Shown here in pieces: positions 21,210 through 32,757 of a stretch of 64,000 bases of DNA. The position numbers and the translations under genes are program-made. The DNA lies in contig NC_085088.1 in NCBI RefSeq assembly GCF_963422355.1, positions 5,673,914-5,737,913 on the forward strand, given 5' to 3'. Each line of letters begins with the position of its first letter. Position 1 is the stretch's first letter. This stretch comes from Corticium candelabrum (lineage: Eukaryota > Porifera > Homoscleromorpha > Homosclerophorida > Plakinidae). Under the pieces are notes generated by a model that worked only from the letters and a program-made list of their open reading frames with translations, was not told where the DNA came from and ran no database searches.

Positions 21210-22134
21210 TATAGTCTTTTCATCATTGTTCATTCAGTACGTAGCTAAAACCATGTATGCTAAGTCTATCTGTTACAAGATAGTGATTTATGTTAGTGGA
21301 AATACAAGCCAGAAACGAGAAAGCTTGATGTTAGGGGCGGCCGCTTAGCCGGAGTTGGCCGCTGCGCCAGACAGTATAGTTTGCTCAGTCAGGACTTGCG
21401 CAACAACCCTGTGATGTTTCCCTCCTTTTCCAATGGCAACTCCAGACTCACGTGTTCGGTTTCGTTACACGGATATGCGCTAATCCACGTCATGCGGAGT
21501 ACAGAGTTAATAGGTTATTATATAATAATTTAGTCCGTGCGTTTAAAAGGCTATAAATCTTCTAGCGCATTCGCTAGAGAGTTCGAATGTGTCTAGTTAC
21601 ATAGAGATGGTCTCTATAGTGCAATTAAGTCTGGTTGACACGCGCAAATCTACAGTCTGGAGCTTTCCTGATCTTGTCGCAGTAACCAACATAAAGTACA
21701 AAGCGAACTACGCTGATGTGTTACGGTCTAGTAAAGTAGACTGAGTAGTTTAGTAGGTCAGCTAGCTATATAGCTGGTTGACGAATGGAACTCGTAAAGC
21801 TAAAACAGGTCATGCATCTCACCATACGAAGCAATGAGACTGGATGTCTATTGGTTACAGTTCATCAAAGAAGAGGCCATTTCGTCAAAAACAGTCGGGG
21901 GGTGTACGCGTGTTAAAAATGTCTAGACCTAAGTAAGTGATTGATGAAATATTAAACATTGTTCTTTCAACGCCAGAATGAATTTAACACATACTTTATT
22001 TACCACACAGACTAAATTTAACATGACATTTGCGCTTTGCTTTGCTGCTTAGTAACTTAATTGTTTTACATGCAACACTCAACACATTGCTATTTTGATT
22101 ACATGTTCTACTTAATGAGACTTTTGACTGAACA
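21210..22134. other. Intergenic, nothing recognised
   Basis: AT-rich sequence between two transposons, with no supported gene, repeat or RNA. Confidence 0.6.
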
Positions 22135-22170
22135 CAGTGTTCTCGCCAGAGGCGGCAGTGCCTGCATTTT

Positions 22171-22232
22171 GCCGGTTGGGAAGGAAAAATGCCGGTTGGG
22201 AAGGTAAATATAGCTGATTTTGCCGGTTGGAT
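22171..22232 (+). repeat. Subterminal repeats of hAT element
   Basis: Three direct copies of TGCCGGTTGG(GAAGG) within 62 bp of the left end; a fourth sits near the right end at about 26396, in the same orientation. They are candidate transposase-binding sites. Confidence 0.75.
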
Positions 22233-22636
22233 GGATTACAATTATTGCCAAGTAAGAAGAAGGGACTATGGTTGTGGAGACAGCCTGCTGTGAAAGCTAA
22301 ACAGCTACATGTCAGTAGGGTACCTCACATGTTAATTGCATTCTCACCTTGCCATTGGCACGTGTGCACCAACAGGCTATCAAGATAGGAATGCCATTTT
22401 GCAAAAGACACCTGCACATCCACATGTACACCTGCACCTTCTCTTACAAGAATGTTGTAACTCATTTCTTTACTAGGGCCTTGTATATAAGGTGTCATGG
22501 TACATCTGAATAGCTATATAACCTATAGTTGAAGTTTCTGTACTAGTAATGGCTGCATGTGTCACATACAGTGACGCTGCATGTTTCACATACGGTGACA
22601 CTAAAATCCTTACTGCGCATCCTGGATACTGAAGGT

Positions 22637-25600
22637 ATGGATCTAGCCTCAACAGCAGATAGTGGACCTCCTGCAAAGAAGGTGAAATTGCCATCTGGCA
22701 TGCCGGCTAGCTACACAACATGGGCAAGTACTCGGTCGTGGCTGACCTACCGGCTAGGTGAAGATGGTTCACTGCCAAAATTGTTCTGTAAAGTGTGTTG
22801 CCAGCGGTACGATAAAACAATGTTACCTGGAGGACACAACAGGGGAGCATGGTCTACTAGAGGCTGTACTCGACTGAAGCTAGACGCAGTAAAGGAGCAC
22901 GAGGAGTCTTGGCTACACAAGCAAGCTATTGGTCACAGCAAACAAGCTGCACGTGTAGCTGAAAGTGGTGGCATTCAAGGAATGCAGATACAGCACATCC
23001 GAAACAAAAACAAGCAACAGGATGCTGCAATGTTGAAATGCCTGCAAGCTCTGTACTGGATAGCAAAGGAAGATATTGCTTTGAGGAAATGGCATAGTTT
23101 GAAAGAGCTACTAGGCCAGGTTGGTGTTGATCTCTCCGCTATCAGACTGGGTAAAAATGCACACTACGACAGTGACCAAATACTAGGAGAATTTCTGGAA
23201 GCTCTCGCTGAAGTAGTTCATGATGAAACATCGTCTCTTATTCAGCGATCTGCATTTGTGGGAGTCATGGCAGATGAGACAACTGATGTTAGCAATATCT
23301 GTCAGCTTGACTTACACCTTCGCATTGTTTGTGATGGTGTAGTTAGGTCTCGTTTTGGTACTTTCCAACCCGTACCTAACACTACTGCCTACACTTTGAC
23401 CAATGCAATATGTGAGTGGTGTGAAGACCGTGGAGTCAACCTCCGTCGTCTGCACTTTGGCACAGACGGAGCAAGCAATTTTACTGGCCGCCACAGTGGC
23501 GTTGCCAGCCGAATGAAAGCAGTCAATCCACATCTTGTGCATGTGCACTGCGTTTGTCACCGTGAGGCCTTAGCAGTATCTGACGCGTGCAAAGACGTCC
23601 CCTACTTAAATAACGTATTCCAGCCAACGCTGGGAGGAGTATTTCGCTTTTTTCATAACTCGCCAGTGAGAGAAGCAGCTCTGCATGCTGTACAGGTACT
23701 GTTTGACAAAACTGAGACTTACCTTAAAGAACCCAAGTTTGTACGGTGGTTGTCGCATGAGGCTGCAGTAAAAGCCTTTGTAAACTGTTTCCCAGCATTG
23801 ATAGTAGCTCTTAGCCGCGAAGCCTCTGAAAGAAAAGACGCTGCTGCAAAGGCATACCTTGCTCATATCTCAAAGGTAGAGTTTGTTGCTTCCTTGCTAA
23901 TGCTTCAAGATTTGCTACCTCACCTGACTCGGCTTTCGAAAGTGTTTCAAAAATCCAGTTTCAACTTTAGCGATTTGCAGCCAGCACTAGATGTAGCTAT
24001 GGCATCCGTAGAGCAGCTCCGAATAATGCCAGGGTCTAACGAGCAACAACTTGAACAGTTTCTGGAGTCTGCAAATCTTACGATCCGAGACTTAGATCTT
24101 AAGAGACGCAGATGGAGAGAAACAGTTCGAAATACTTATTTTGATAAACTTGAGCAAGGTTTGAGAGACCGATTTCCTGCAATGCCGTTGCTTGCAGCAT
24201 TAAGCATATTTGATCCTGTAGCAATTATTGAAATGTCAATGTCAGACGTGTCTTCTTTTGGCAACGATCATTTGGAAGTTTTATTAAACTTACTCGGTCA
24301 ACCTCACCAAGTTAGTGTTGACGGTGTTAAGGAAATTGTTAGGCCACTTGTAGATTCTGCGGATACCAGAGTGGAATGGGTACATGCAAAATCTGTCATC
24401 AGAGCAGACACACGATTTCATCAGTGCAAAGCTAGTGCCGAGCTAATAGCCACACTTCATCGACATTATTCATGGGACCTACCAAACCTTCTCAGTGTTG
24501 CTGATTGGGGTTTAGCTATACCATTGTCAACTGCAGATAGCGAACGCGATTTTAGCAAGCTCAAAATTATAAAGAATGCTCGTCGAAACCGTCTACAGTA
24601 TGCTACTCTCAATCGATTGATGCAGATATCTGTTGATGGTCCTCCAGCAGCAGAATTTCCGTTTCAGACTGCTCTGTGGAAGTGGCACGGGAAAAAGACA
24701 AGGCGGGTACCCTCTAAAAGCTACACACCGGTGTCTGTACCAGCAGCGTCTCAACATTCTGTAACAAAGTCGTGTTCTAGCAGTTCAATGCTTGTTCCAA
24801 TTTCGGCTACCACTGGTTCACCTGCTCCAAGTCCCCTTGGGGAAATACTCACTGACCCCCTACCACCTGGCAGTACCAGTTCTGCCGTGCCTACTGTCTC
24901 ATCATTGGTTCCTACTTCATCACCTGTGACACTTGCAAAGCAGAAAACAATCAAAACATTCTTTTCCAGCGTAGCGTCTTCAGAGCAATCACCATCACCG
25001 TTGTTACTGAAGGAAAATAAACAACACCGCACACTTCCAACTAGCATTACAGTATCAGCTGCTGTTCCTGCTGCATCTGTTCCTTGCAGTACAATCCCTT
25101 CGGATGTAACTGATGAACAATTTGGACGGCAAGTGGTTTTGCTTCCACGCCATCAATGTCAGAGTCGTATAGACGGTAGAAATGGTTCAAACGCGTGCAC
25201 AATAATTTGTGCCTTGTTTTGCAAGGAACTCATTTCAACCGAATCAGCATTGTGTGGCAATTGCTCTCACCTTCAGTCAATGATGTGCAACTGCATGATG
25301 GAAGGAAACAAGATGTACGATCGATTAGGACTAACAGGTATGTACTCGTGCAGTGAAGTCGTCAACCTCAAACCTGCAATAGGGGTTTCAATCTGTCAAG
25401 ACTTCTTTATAACGCCTGAACAGTGTCATGAAATTTTTGACAACCTTCAATCACAGGCAGAGTGCAACGTAAATGGTCGTTCTGCAGGCGTGCTAGTGAT
25501 TCATCCGTTTTCTTTTGCTGTAGCAGTAGACCGTGGACTTACAGTTTTTTTTGACAGCCATTCTCACGGCGAAAACGGTGCTCTTCTTGCTATTGTTTCG

Positions 25601-25714
25601 TTTGCTGATAGCAAGGCTTATTTCGAGAAGTTCCTAAACACGTACTATGCTTTCTTGAAGTATGATGGCAGTGTAAGAGGAAAGTACGCTCAACTTAGTA
25701 TATTGTGCCTCTAG
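22637..25714 (+). CDS. hAT transposase (ZNF862-like) with PIP box and protease-like C-terminus
   Basis: A 1025-residue protein from ATG 22637 to TAG. An N-terminal PAKKVKL motif (residues 12-18) is a classic nuclear-localisation type. A TTF/BED-like finger follows (CKVCCQRYDK...HEESWLHKQA). The hAT core begins near VMADETTDVSNICQL (about residue 211), and the C-terminal dimerisation block is PLSTADSERDFSKLKIIKN (about 632). The Ser/Pro-rich linker then contains QKTIKTFF at 769-776, a consensus PCNA-interacting box. The last 190 residues form an extra domain: NGSNACT with Cys854, and FFDSHSHG with Asp973 and His975, the Cys...Asp-x-His order used by papain-fold deubiquitinases of the C76 type. 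Upstream exons cannot be excluded. The frame is unbroken, so this copy may be functional. Protease activity is inference. Confidence 0.88.
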   Translation: MDLASTADSGPPAKKVKLPSGMPASYTTWASTRSWLTYRLGEDGSLPKLFCKVCCQRYDKTMLPGGHNRGAWSTRGCTRLKLDAVKEHEESWLHKQAIGHSKQAARVAESGGIQGMQIQHIRNKNKQQDAAMLKCLQALYWIAKEDIALRKWHSLKELLGQVGVDLSAIRLGKNAHYDSDQILGEFLEALAEVVHDETSSLIQRSAFVGVMADETTDVSNICQLDLHLRIVCDGVVRSRFGTFQPVPNTTAYTLTNAICEWCEDRGVNLRRLHFGTDGASNFTGRHSGVASRMKAVNPHLVHVHCVCHREALAVSDACKDVPYLNNVFQPTLGGVFRFFHNSPVREAALHAVQVLFDKTETYLKEPKFVRWLSHEAAVKAFVNCFPALIVALSREASERKDAAAKAYLAHISKVEFVASLLMLQDLLPHLTRLSKVFQKSSFNFSDLQPALDVAMASVEQLRIMPGSNEQQLEQFLESANLTIRDLDLKRRRWRETVRNTYFDKLEQGLRDRFPAMPLLAALSIFDPVAIIEMSMSDVSSFGNDHLEVLLNLLGQPHQVSVDGVKEIVRPLVDSADTRVEWVHAKSVIRADTRFHQCKASAELIATLHRHYSWDLPNLLSVADWGLAIPLSTADSERDFSKLKIIKNARRNRLQYATLNRLMQISVDGPPAAEFPFQTALWKWHGKKTRRVPSKSYTPVSVPAASQHSVTKSCSSSSMLVPISATTGSPAPSPLGEILTDPLPPGSTSSAVPTVSSLVPTSSPVTLAKQKTIKTFFSSVASSEQSPSPLLLKENKQHRTLPTSITVSAAVPAASVPCSTIPSDVTDEQFGRQVVLLPRHQCQSRIDGRNGSNACTIICALFCKELISTESALCGNCSHLQSMMCNCMMEGNKMYDRLGLTGMYSCSEVVNLKPAIGVSICQDFFITPEQCHEIFDNLQSQAECNVNGRSAGVLVIHPFSFAVAVDRGLTVFFDSHSHGENGALLAIVSFADSKAYFEKFLNTYYAFLKYDGSVRGKYAQLSILCL

Positions 25715-25898
25715 CGGTAACTGACAGAACATTCTAATACGAGTTATTATCATAATGATTGAGTTAATTAATAGTTGGAAACGTAGTTGCTACGTGATGC
25801 GTCTTCTACTTCTACGTCTCATTGTAATTTCCAAGTAATAGCAACATTGCAGCAGAAATACATACACAGAAATTAGCTGTTTCCGTGCAGAGTACTCC

Positions 25899-25899
<1 letters not shown>

Positions 25900-25978
<79 letters not shown>
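25900..25978. repeat. (CT)n microsatellite
   Basis: About 39 CT units inside the 3' untranslated part of the hAT element. Confidence 0.95.
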
Positions 25979-25981
<3 letters not shown>

Positions 25982-26435
25982 CGCGCCATATTCCTGGTCA
26001 TCGTTTGCAGTTATATCAAGTGTCAGTGACTAAGGTTGTGCTATTTCTATCTGTGATCCTGACGTGAACAAGTAGAAGATTGCAATCTTCTCTTCGTCTC
26101 AGTCTTTTCCGAGGCACCTCCTTTCTTTCCTCTACTCCGACCGCCACTGTCCTTGTTCCTGTGCCCTGCCGGACTGTGCCTTGGTCTCACTCACTTCTTG
26201 ATGGCTCAGACAGGCAGGAGTGTTCAGTGGATGTGTCTGCACGTACTATAGGTAATGTATACATACTGAATTGTGTGCGGATAGTGTCTATATCACCTGT
26301 ACCATCCTAAAATCTAATGCAAGTTAAAGATGACCTAAAATTAGGCAATGATGACGTCATCATCCGTTATTAATGGCGTCATAATTCAATTAGCATTGCC
26401 GGTTGGGAAAAAATCCTGGCTAGAACACTGGAACA

Positions 26436-28080
26436 GCCATTTTTTCCGCTGGTCTGAAGAACACTCTGTCGAAACGTTGCTCTAGCGATTCTTATACTCA
26501 TGTTACTGTCATTTTCACTGTATTGTCATCAATATTATAAATAAATTTGTTTAACATGTCCAAGTCTCATTCGCAGCCTACGCCAGTATTCCGTTCTCGA
26601 ACTCTATCTAAGACTGTACTCTCTCTTTCCCAATCAACACAGTCCGATAACGTGAGTTCTTCTGTCTGTCTGCTCGTCGTCTCTTTGCTCTGTTCCTTTA
26701 TCTGTCGCGTCCTCTTCGATGGACCGCCTGGAGTTACAAGTCCGTGTATTTTTACGAAGACCTTTTAGTCTTTTACGGAACAGAGTTTCACCACCTATTA
26801 CAACAACGGCAGAATTAACAGCAATGAATAGAGAAGCACACAGCGCTAGATCCTCGGCTGGTGTACATGCACACCAAACGCTAAGACATGTGAACAGTGT
26901 ACGTGAGGCAGCTGAGGAACAAGAGGCACGAACGCTCATGAATTGGACACCGTTGAAAATCCCCTCACGTGGTGATTACGCCTTACCGTATTTACACAGC
27001 TACCGTCTAGCCGCAATCATTTAGGCCCCACAGCTAAACAGGCAGAGGTTGTCGCAATGAGGTGACCCCAGAGCTGCCAGAGCCAAAACAAAACATTAAT
27101 TAATGTGAAAAAACATGCAAGTGCAAATGTAGATTAGGCGTCTCTGTTCGCTCTGAGTTTGGATACCGTACAATAATCAGCCACGCACAACGAAAATTCA
27201 AGCTGTCAGACTGCAGAAACACTGGAACAAATCAAATGTTACAAATCACGTAGCCTCGAGCGCGTTCGCAAGACGTCTGGTTGTTGGTTTTCTCCTATCT
27301 GGTTGAGCAAGGCATATATCACAAGACCATCATATGATTCCTATCGGCGGTGCGTCATGTCCTCATTCAGACGGCACTGGGTAACCATTTGTAGCTACCA
27401 CCAAGGAAAGCACACCGAATGTTTAACGCGCCTACCAATTACACAACGAAACTAAGGTTCTGAAAAAGGTCTGGTCTACACGATCACCATTTTACTACGC
27501 CGCGATGTTGTGGGCTTCGGCTTGCACGCCTTTCTTTGTCTTTTTGCGGACAAACGAATTCAGGGTAGAATCCGTGGCAGCCTTCGATGCTTCTGTACGA
27601 ACTCAGTGCTGATTACGATTGCAACTTGCCAGTAGTGAGCCTCCACTTAAAGCAGGCGAAAACTGACCCTCTCGTAGCGGGATAGACATGTTTCACGGAC
27701 CGATCAAGTCAAGAACTATGCTCAGTATCCGCCCTGCTAATCTATATGGCGCTTAGAAGAAATGCCCAAGGCCAGCTGTTTCATTTATGCCAATAGCACA
27801 TTCCTCTCTCGCAACAGAGTGGTCGAGGAAGGACAGCGAACCTTCACGGCAGCAGGTTTAGACTGCAAATGTCTTACCTGTGAGAGCTTTCGGATTGGCG
27901 CAGCAACCACGACGAAGGCAAACTATTAGACGATTCTTCCATCAAAGTACTTGGGAGATGGAAAGTTCTGCCTTCGAGTATTATTACATAAGAATTTTCG
28001 ACAGCACTCTAGCAAATTTTTGCGCAGACCATTGCGTAACAACTTGCGTAATTCACGTCGAGCTAAAAAATATAACTTAA
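26436..28080. other. Intergenic, one unassigned plus-strand frame
   Basis: A frame at 26556 (MSKSHSQPTPVFRSRTLSK) overlaps another at 26719-27024 (MDRLELQVRVFLRRPFSLL...). Neither has a recognisable domain. The remainder holds nothing I can support. Confidence 0.4.
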
Positions 28081-28084
28081 TTCT

Positions 28085-29000
28085 ACAATTTAAGTAAAGC
28101 GGTAGCAGTTTCACGCAATCCAAATTGGACATCGACTATGCATACGTTGATCGTGAAGGACAAAGCTTGGGCAACAGTATAAACTGATCAGAAAAAGGAT
28201 CCAGTGGTTTCAGTACCATGCCTGGGTTAGACATTTTCAAACGGAGAACGCGTAAGCGTTATCAGATTCCGATCTTTGCGCAAGGGCCAGATCTTCTCAT
28301 CTATCACCTGCCTTAATGTCAATGAACAAGATAAATGTGATAAAAGGCAAATACAAAGATTTATTCATCAAGACTCGAAATGCATTGCACATGCATGAGG
28401 ACAAAGAAATTTGGCATCAAAGCTGTCACAATCTACATGCTATTAATAGTTGTGTTACGAATATGGTCAGGGGGAGGAGCCATACCGGCGTTTGGCGAAC
28501 TGAGTCAATACGTAATGACTGGATTGCGATTTACCGGTAATAAATAAAACGTAGTCATCAGACGGCGTTGAGTTAGTCTTGGTCAGATGTGTAGAGGCGC
28601 ATAAGTGCGTTAAAGTTTTAATCTGTTCTTTAACGTAGTAACGAGTATGCTGTGTTCTCACTCTCTCGAGTGTCAGGCCGCCGAGCGATTTTTTAAGGTG
28701 CAATCGGAACTGTCTCGCTGCGTGTTAACTTTCCATTCGCACGCAACTCAAGCCAATCGTCATTCAATAATTCAGACAATGAGTGACAATGAACACGTAT
28801 CACAAGCTGTAGATAACTGTGGTCACGACTTAGTGGAGCATGTTTGTGCATCATGTTTGTTTGTACGAACTATATGTCTGTAATGTTTTACACATTATCA
28901 CGCTATCGACAAAACTCCAATTATGCTATTATATACAGACAAGTCCTGTTGCTTGTTCTACCACATTTCCTTTTCTTGACTTGCATTGTACATTTTAAGT
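28085..29000. repeat. Dispersed repeat block R1, copy A
   Basis: Begins TTCTACAATTTAAGTAAAGC. The same sequence recurs at about 36573-37155, including ATGAACAAGATAAATGTG and ACAATGAGTGACAATGAAC. Copy A has about 300 extra bases near 28430-28745 that copy B lacks. No coding frame is shared, so its identity is unknown; its closeness to Penelope-like fragments in copy B suggests it belongs to that element. Confidence 0.8.
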
Positions 29001-29039
29001 ACAATGAATGTGTTTTATGTACCAAAGTGTGGCTGCAGT

Positions 29040-29760
29040 AGTAGGGCGTTTCGTAACGTACAACCAGGCAGTGAAGAGTGAGCCATATATTCCAGAAGAC
29101 GTTACAGCAGTTATTGGCTGCTAACGGCATTTGAGAGGTCGAGACCATTTTGAAGTAGACACATGGTGGACAAGATGCGATTGCTGCAAAAGTCCATGCA
29201 GCATTACCGTTCATGCTATGCATCATATACGGACAAGAAAACAATAGATAATTATTGGACAAGGTGTTTAACAGAGGAATGACCTTTTGGGATCAGAGAG
29301 TAATACATTTTAGCTTGTCTTCAGCAACTAGCAGCTGAAATGCAACAGGAAATTGTTGAGAATGCTGAGTTTGCTGCAACCGTAAGAACGCCTCTTCGAA
29401 GACGTTGTGCGGTTCATCTTCAAAATAAAGGTATAGATGCACCGAATTATCATGCTGTACATCTAAAAGTGAGACTTCAGCAATCATTCTAAGATAAAAC
29501 CAGTTTTATCAAGAGATCAGTGACAAACAGAAAATTGCAGATGTTCTTATTGATATATTCTTCTGCACGCTGCATGTTCAAGTGTTCAGATAGATAAACT
29601 GCCATCCAGTCAATACAGTACTGATGATGCCTCAGTTAATGAGGCTTCGACTAAACCCCAATATCCATCAAACCTGTCAGGAAGTTTTAATACAACTATG
29701 TTCGAGAAGTCATTTAGTCAATGAACGACAGCCTTCAAAAATTGCCCTTGGCAGAGGACT
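29040..29760 (+). repeat. Integrase-gene fragment, copy A (block R2)
   Basis: A coding relic containing QQLAAEMQQEIVENAEFAA and QNKGIDAPNYHAVHLK, with flanks that recur at 32760-33265 and 38560-38930. Copy C continues into a recognisable rve-type integrase core, so this is its N-terminal portion. Frames are broken. Confidence 0.65.
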
Positions 29761-30634
29761 TGCCTCCGGGAAACGTTAATGCCCAGTACCCTGGCTTGGT
29801 GGCTGTCCTGCTGGCGACCTTTTATCTCACTCAATCAGCGAGCCGCCATACTATGTTGTACAGCAAGATATAATTTACTGCACAACTGAATGACGAAATT
29901 GATATGGCAATTATGAAGATGGTCTAGGCAAGAACACCAGGGTAGATTGTTAGAGCGATGGACGAAGAGGGCTATTTTGCACAAATGGCGGCTGCCAAAT
30001 TGAGGCAGCTTGGAAAGAGGGAGAAAGCCAATGCCATGCTAAAATAAACCGAGATGTCGGCGAAGAAGAATTTGCCTTTCAATTTCAACAGTATGTAGGT
30101 TATCTATCACATAGAGAGCACTTACAACAACAACAAAGTCAGGTCAACCAAATGGATGCTTCGCTTTGTTAAACAAATGCTCTGTTGCATGGTTCGTCTT
30201 TGGATCGTTTGACCTTGGCGATAGTCGTGAGTTTATAGCCATGGATGAAGCCAAGAAAATTGCTTCACAGGTAAGGGTTTGAAATATAAGTAGTCTATTT
30301 ACAAACTTGGTGACTACATTGTCTTTTAAACTCAAAGTATAGTTTAGTCTTAGCATGGTGATGAAGGCTAGAAGTAATGGTGCCATTCTCCCGACTTCGA
30401 TCTATTGAAGCAGCGACTTCTAGGTTGGAGGTGGCTGAACTCCTCGTGAGTGTCCCATTTACAAGGGAGGAGCAGGTAACGTCTCAAGTTGGGAGTCGTG
30501 ATCCAACAAGACAATTGTCTCCTATAAAGTTGGATGCTCTACGAAGATTGGTGCAACAAAAGTCATAGATGTAATGTACTGTATACACGCAACATGTTTT
30601 CATTTTAGGTCACACTGTGTTGACGTTTGTTGCC
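29760..30634. other. No supported gene
   Basis: Short open stretches only, without recognisable domains. Confidence 0.5.
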
Positions 30635-31230
30635 GCATCATAAGATTGACGGCACATTGTAAACTAGATTAACCAAAACGCCATAAAAATCTAACCAGAA
30701 AATAGTTACGTTAAGTTAATTGCAATGCTACCCTGCCAGTATAATAATGACATATTTCTAATTTACTGTTTTCCCTTGAAGAGAAGAGGTCGAGGTCGCA
30801 ATCAACTCATTGCGGACTACATGAATAAATACTTAGAAAAAGTCATCACAGCACAGCAAGTAGTTTGCAATCTAAAGCCATAATCGAATACAAACGCTTC
30901 CAAGAGATCGAGCATTACTTGCCTATTTTGACCTACCACCTGAAGGAGCTACGCTACCGACATACTGGACCGGTGTCATAACGCGAGACGCTTGCTTCAA
31001 AAGACGGTGGTCGACCTGGTCAACGGACATTACAGGGAGACCACGGAGTCGCTCTCGACCGACCTGGACTCATTGGAGACCGACCTGCAGAAGTCAATCA
31101 GCGAGGCCTTTGATGTCGGCCAAGAGATTACAAAACTGAAGACTTACGAAGATGAGACAGAAAGAGAGATACGAGACATACGCCGTTTCCTGCGCCGTCG
31201 ACAGGACATGAAAATACGGCTTGTAGTGTT
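30635..31230 (+). repeat. Block R3, copy A: Penelope-type 3' end and coiled-coil frame
   Basis: Starts GCATCATAAGATTGACGGCAC, includes the end of a Penelope-like frame (EIEHYLPI) and a charged coiled coil: VVDLVNGHYRETTESL, then ETDLQKSISEAFDVG and RRFLRRRQDMKIRLV. The same block recurs at 37725-38280, and its second half at 34720-35090. The coiled-coil protein is not assigned to a known family. Confidence 0.7.
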
Positions 31231-31379
31231 TGATTTGAAAGTTCCTGAATCCAGTTTGGAGAACGATATTGTTGACTGTGCAAGTTTCTGCAACAACGTT
31301 GAGTATGAGATGCTGGGAAAGGGTTTCTGTGAAGGTAATCTAATGGGAGCAATGGTTGCAGGATGTTATTAGTGTATAT

Positions 31380-32050
31380 TTTACATGCAGGCAACAACAA
31401 CCCATATGCTGTTAACCCAGAGTATACATTTTGGGCTCCATGGATTGGACCACATACTCGAAGTGGAAGCACCGTATGAACAAAGAGTACAGGAAAAGTC
31501 CATCTGCCAAGAACTGTCTATCTACCAAGACTACTCACCATGATAATGACGATTTGACAATGGTCTCAGAAGACAGACTTCTGTAAGATAAAGTAACATT
31601 TGTAGAAAAAATAAATGATAGTTTGATCTCATTATAGAGGGAAACAGTGAACAAAATATGTAGACAGACAGGTGTAGAAGATAGTGGAACAAAGATCGAT
31701 TGTATGCTCTGATTAAGAACCAAATGAACAACAGAAAAGTCTATGAAAAGGTTTTTTCAAAGACCTGGAGTGCTTCAAGTTGGTATTTATTACACTCTTG
31801 TCGAAAATGCATGGTTTATAGTTCTGTCAACTCTATGCAATAACGTAGAAATTCCTAAATTCGTTACTTCCGGTTACATTCTGTGATGATTCAGAATGTT
31901 GCAAGTTGAGATAATGGAGCCAAATTGACCTGTTTTTATACGCTGTTTGAGCTCACAGAGCGGCAAACGTCGGCAACCCTACAGTCCAGTCATCATTTCG
32001 TTCCAATTGCAGTCCTTGCTCCGATTATTTGCGTTGCTCGTGTATAAACC
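31380..32050. other. No supported gene; probable 5' flank of Tc1 relic
   Basis: No reading frame of note. The stretch near 31760-31860 may hold the Tc1 terminal repeat, but no right-hand partner survives. Confidence 0.4.
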
Positions 32051-32757
32051 ATGCCTCGAGGAAAGCAGTGCAGCCCCAAGACACCAGGCAAAATCGAAGT
32101 CCATCTTGAGAACGGGTTGTTAGAACGTGAAGTGGCCCCAGCTGTAGGAGTCTCTCGTGGAGTGATTCAGAATGTCATCAGCTGGCTTCAAGACGGCAGC
32201 AGCGACTACAGAGAAGATCAGGCATAAGCAAAAAACCACAACTCGAACTGACCGACATATTGAATTTGCTGCAATTCGAGATCGCCAAGTCTCTCTGCGA
32301 GAGCTCCAAGCGGACTTGACTGTCGTGACTGGCCAGCCTGTGTCACATTGCTCATTAGTAGACTCCTGTCAGAGAAAGGTCTCAATGCTCGACGACCTCG
32401 TAAAAACCGCTGGTTACCGATGAACATCGGCGAGTCCGACAACAGTGGGCGGCAAATCACAGAGACTGGAGGGAAGACTACTGGAATAAAGTTCTTTTCA
32501 CTGATGAGTCAAAAATCAGCGTTGGAAACGACGGATGTATTTACGTCTGGCGCAGACAAGGAGAAAACGTTACCCAGAATGCTGTTTGTCAACAGTGCAG
32601 CATCCAGCCAGCGTCATGTTGTGGAGCTCCATGGCTTCTAGCAGAGTAGGTTCCATTCACAAAATTGAAGAGAAGCTAAACGCTACAGGCTACCAGGAGA
32701 TCCTTGCCTACAAAATTTTGCCCGACGCGAATGACCTTTTAGGGTCAGAGAGTAGTC
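32051..32757 (+). pseudogene. Tc1-like transposase relic, 3'-truncated
   Basis: Starts MPRGKQCSPKTPGKIEVHL with a paired-type helix-turn-helix (VAPAVGVSRGVIQNVI). A shifted frame continues with RHIEFAAIRDRQVSLRELQ, LISRLLSEKGLNARRPRKN and, in a further frame, KVLFTDESKISVGNDG with the first catalytic Asp. A last frame gives SVMLWSSMASSRVG and ILAYKILPDANDLLGSE, where it stops short of the second Asp. At this point the sequence passes directly into integrase block R2. Several frameshifts show long decay. Confidence 0.8.

Larger units (their letters stand above)
22135..26430 (+). mobile_element. Complete hAT element with 5-bp target duplication
   Basis: Terminal inverted repeats CAGTGTTCTCGCCAG (22135-22149) and CTGGCTAGAACACTG (26416-26430) match at 14 of 15 positions. 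The element is flanked by GAACA on both sides (22130-22134 and 26431-26435), a 5-bp duplication rather than the 8 bp usual for hAT. Subterminal copies of TGCCGGTTGG occur at about 22171, 22192, 22221 and 26396. One long transposase gene fills the centre. A (CT)n tract lies at 25900-25978. Confidence 0.88.

Noticed and set aside
21560..21600. tRNA B-box-like GAGTTCGAATG
   Set aside because: No A box or cloverleaf could be built around it.
26450..26485. Hammerhead-ribozyme-like CTGAAGA...GAAACG string
   Set aside because: The core is not consensus (CTGATGA expected) and stem II is not self-complementary; similar strings occur in many transposon untranslated regions.
28453..28752. Possible solo LTR (TGTTACGAATATGG...) inside repeat R1 copy A
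   Set aside because: The extra segment exists relative to copy B, but I could not find matching target duplications or a second LTR, so deletion in copy B is equally likely.
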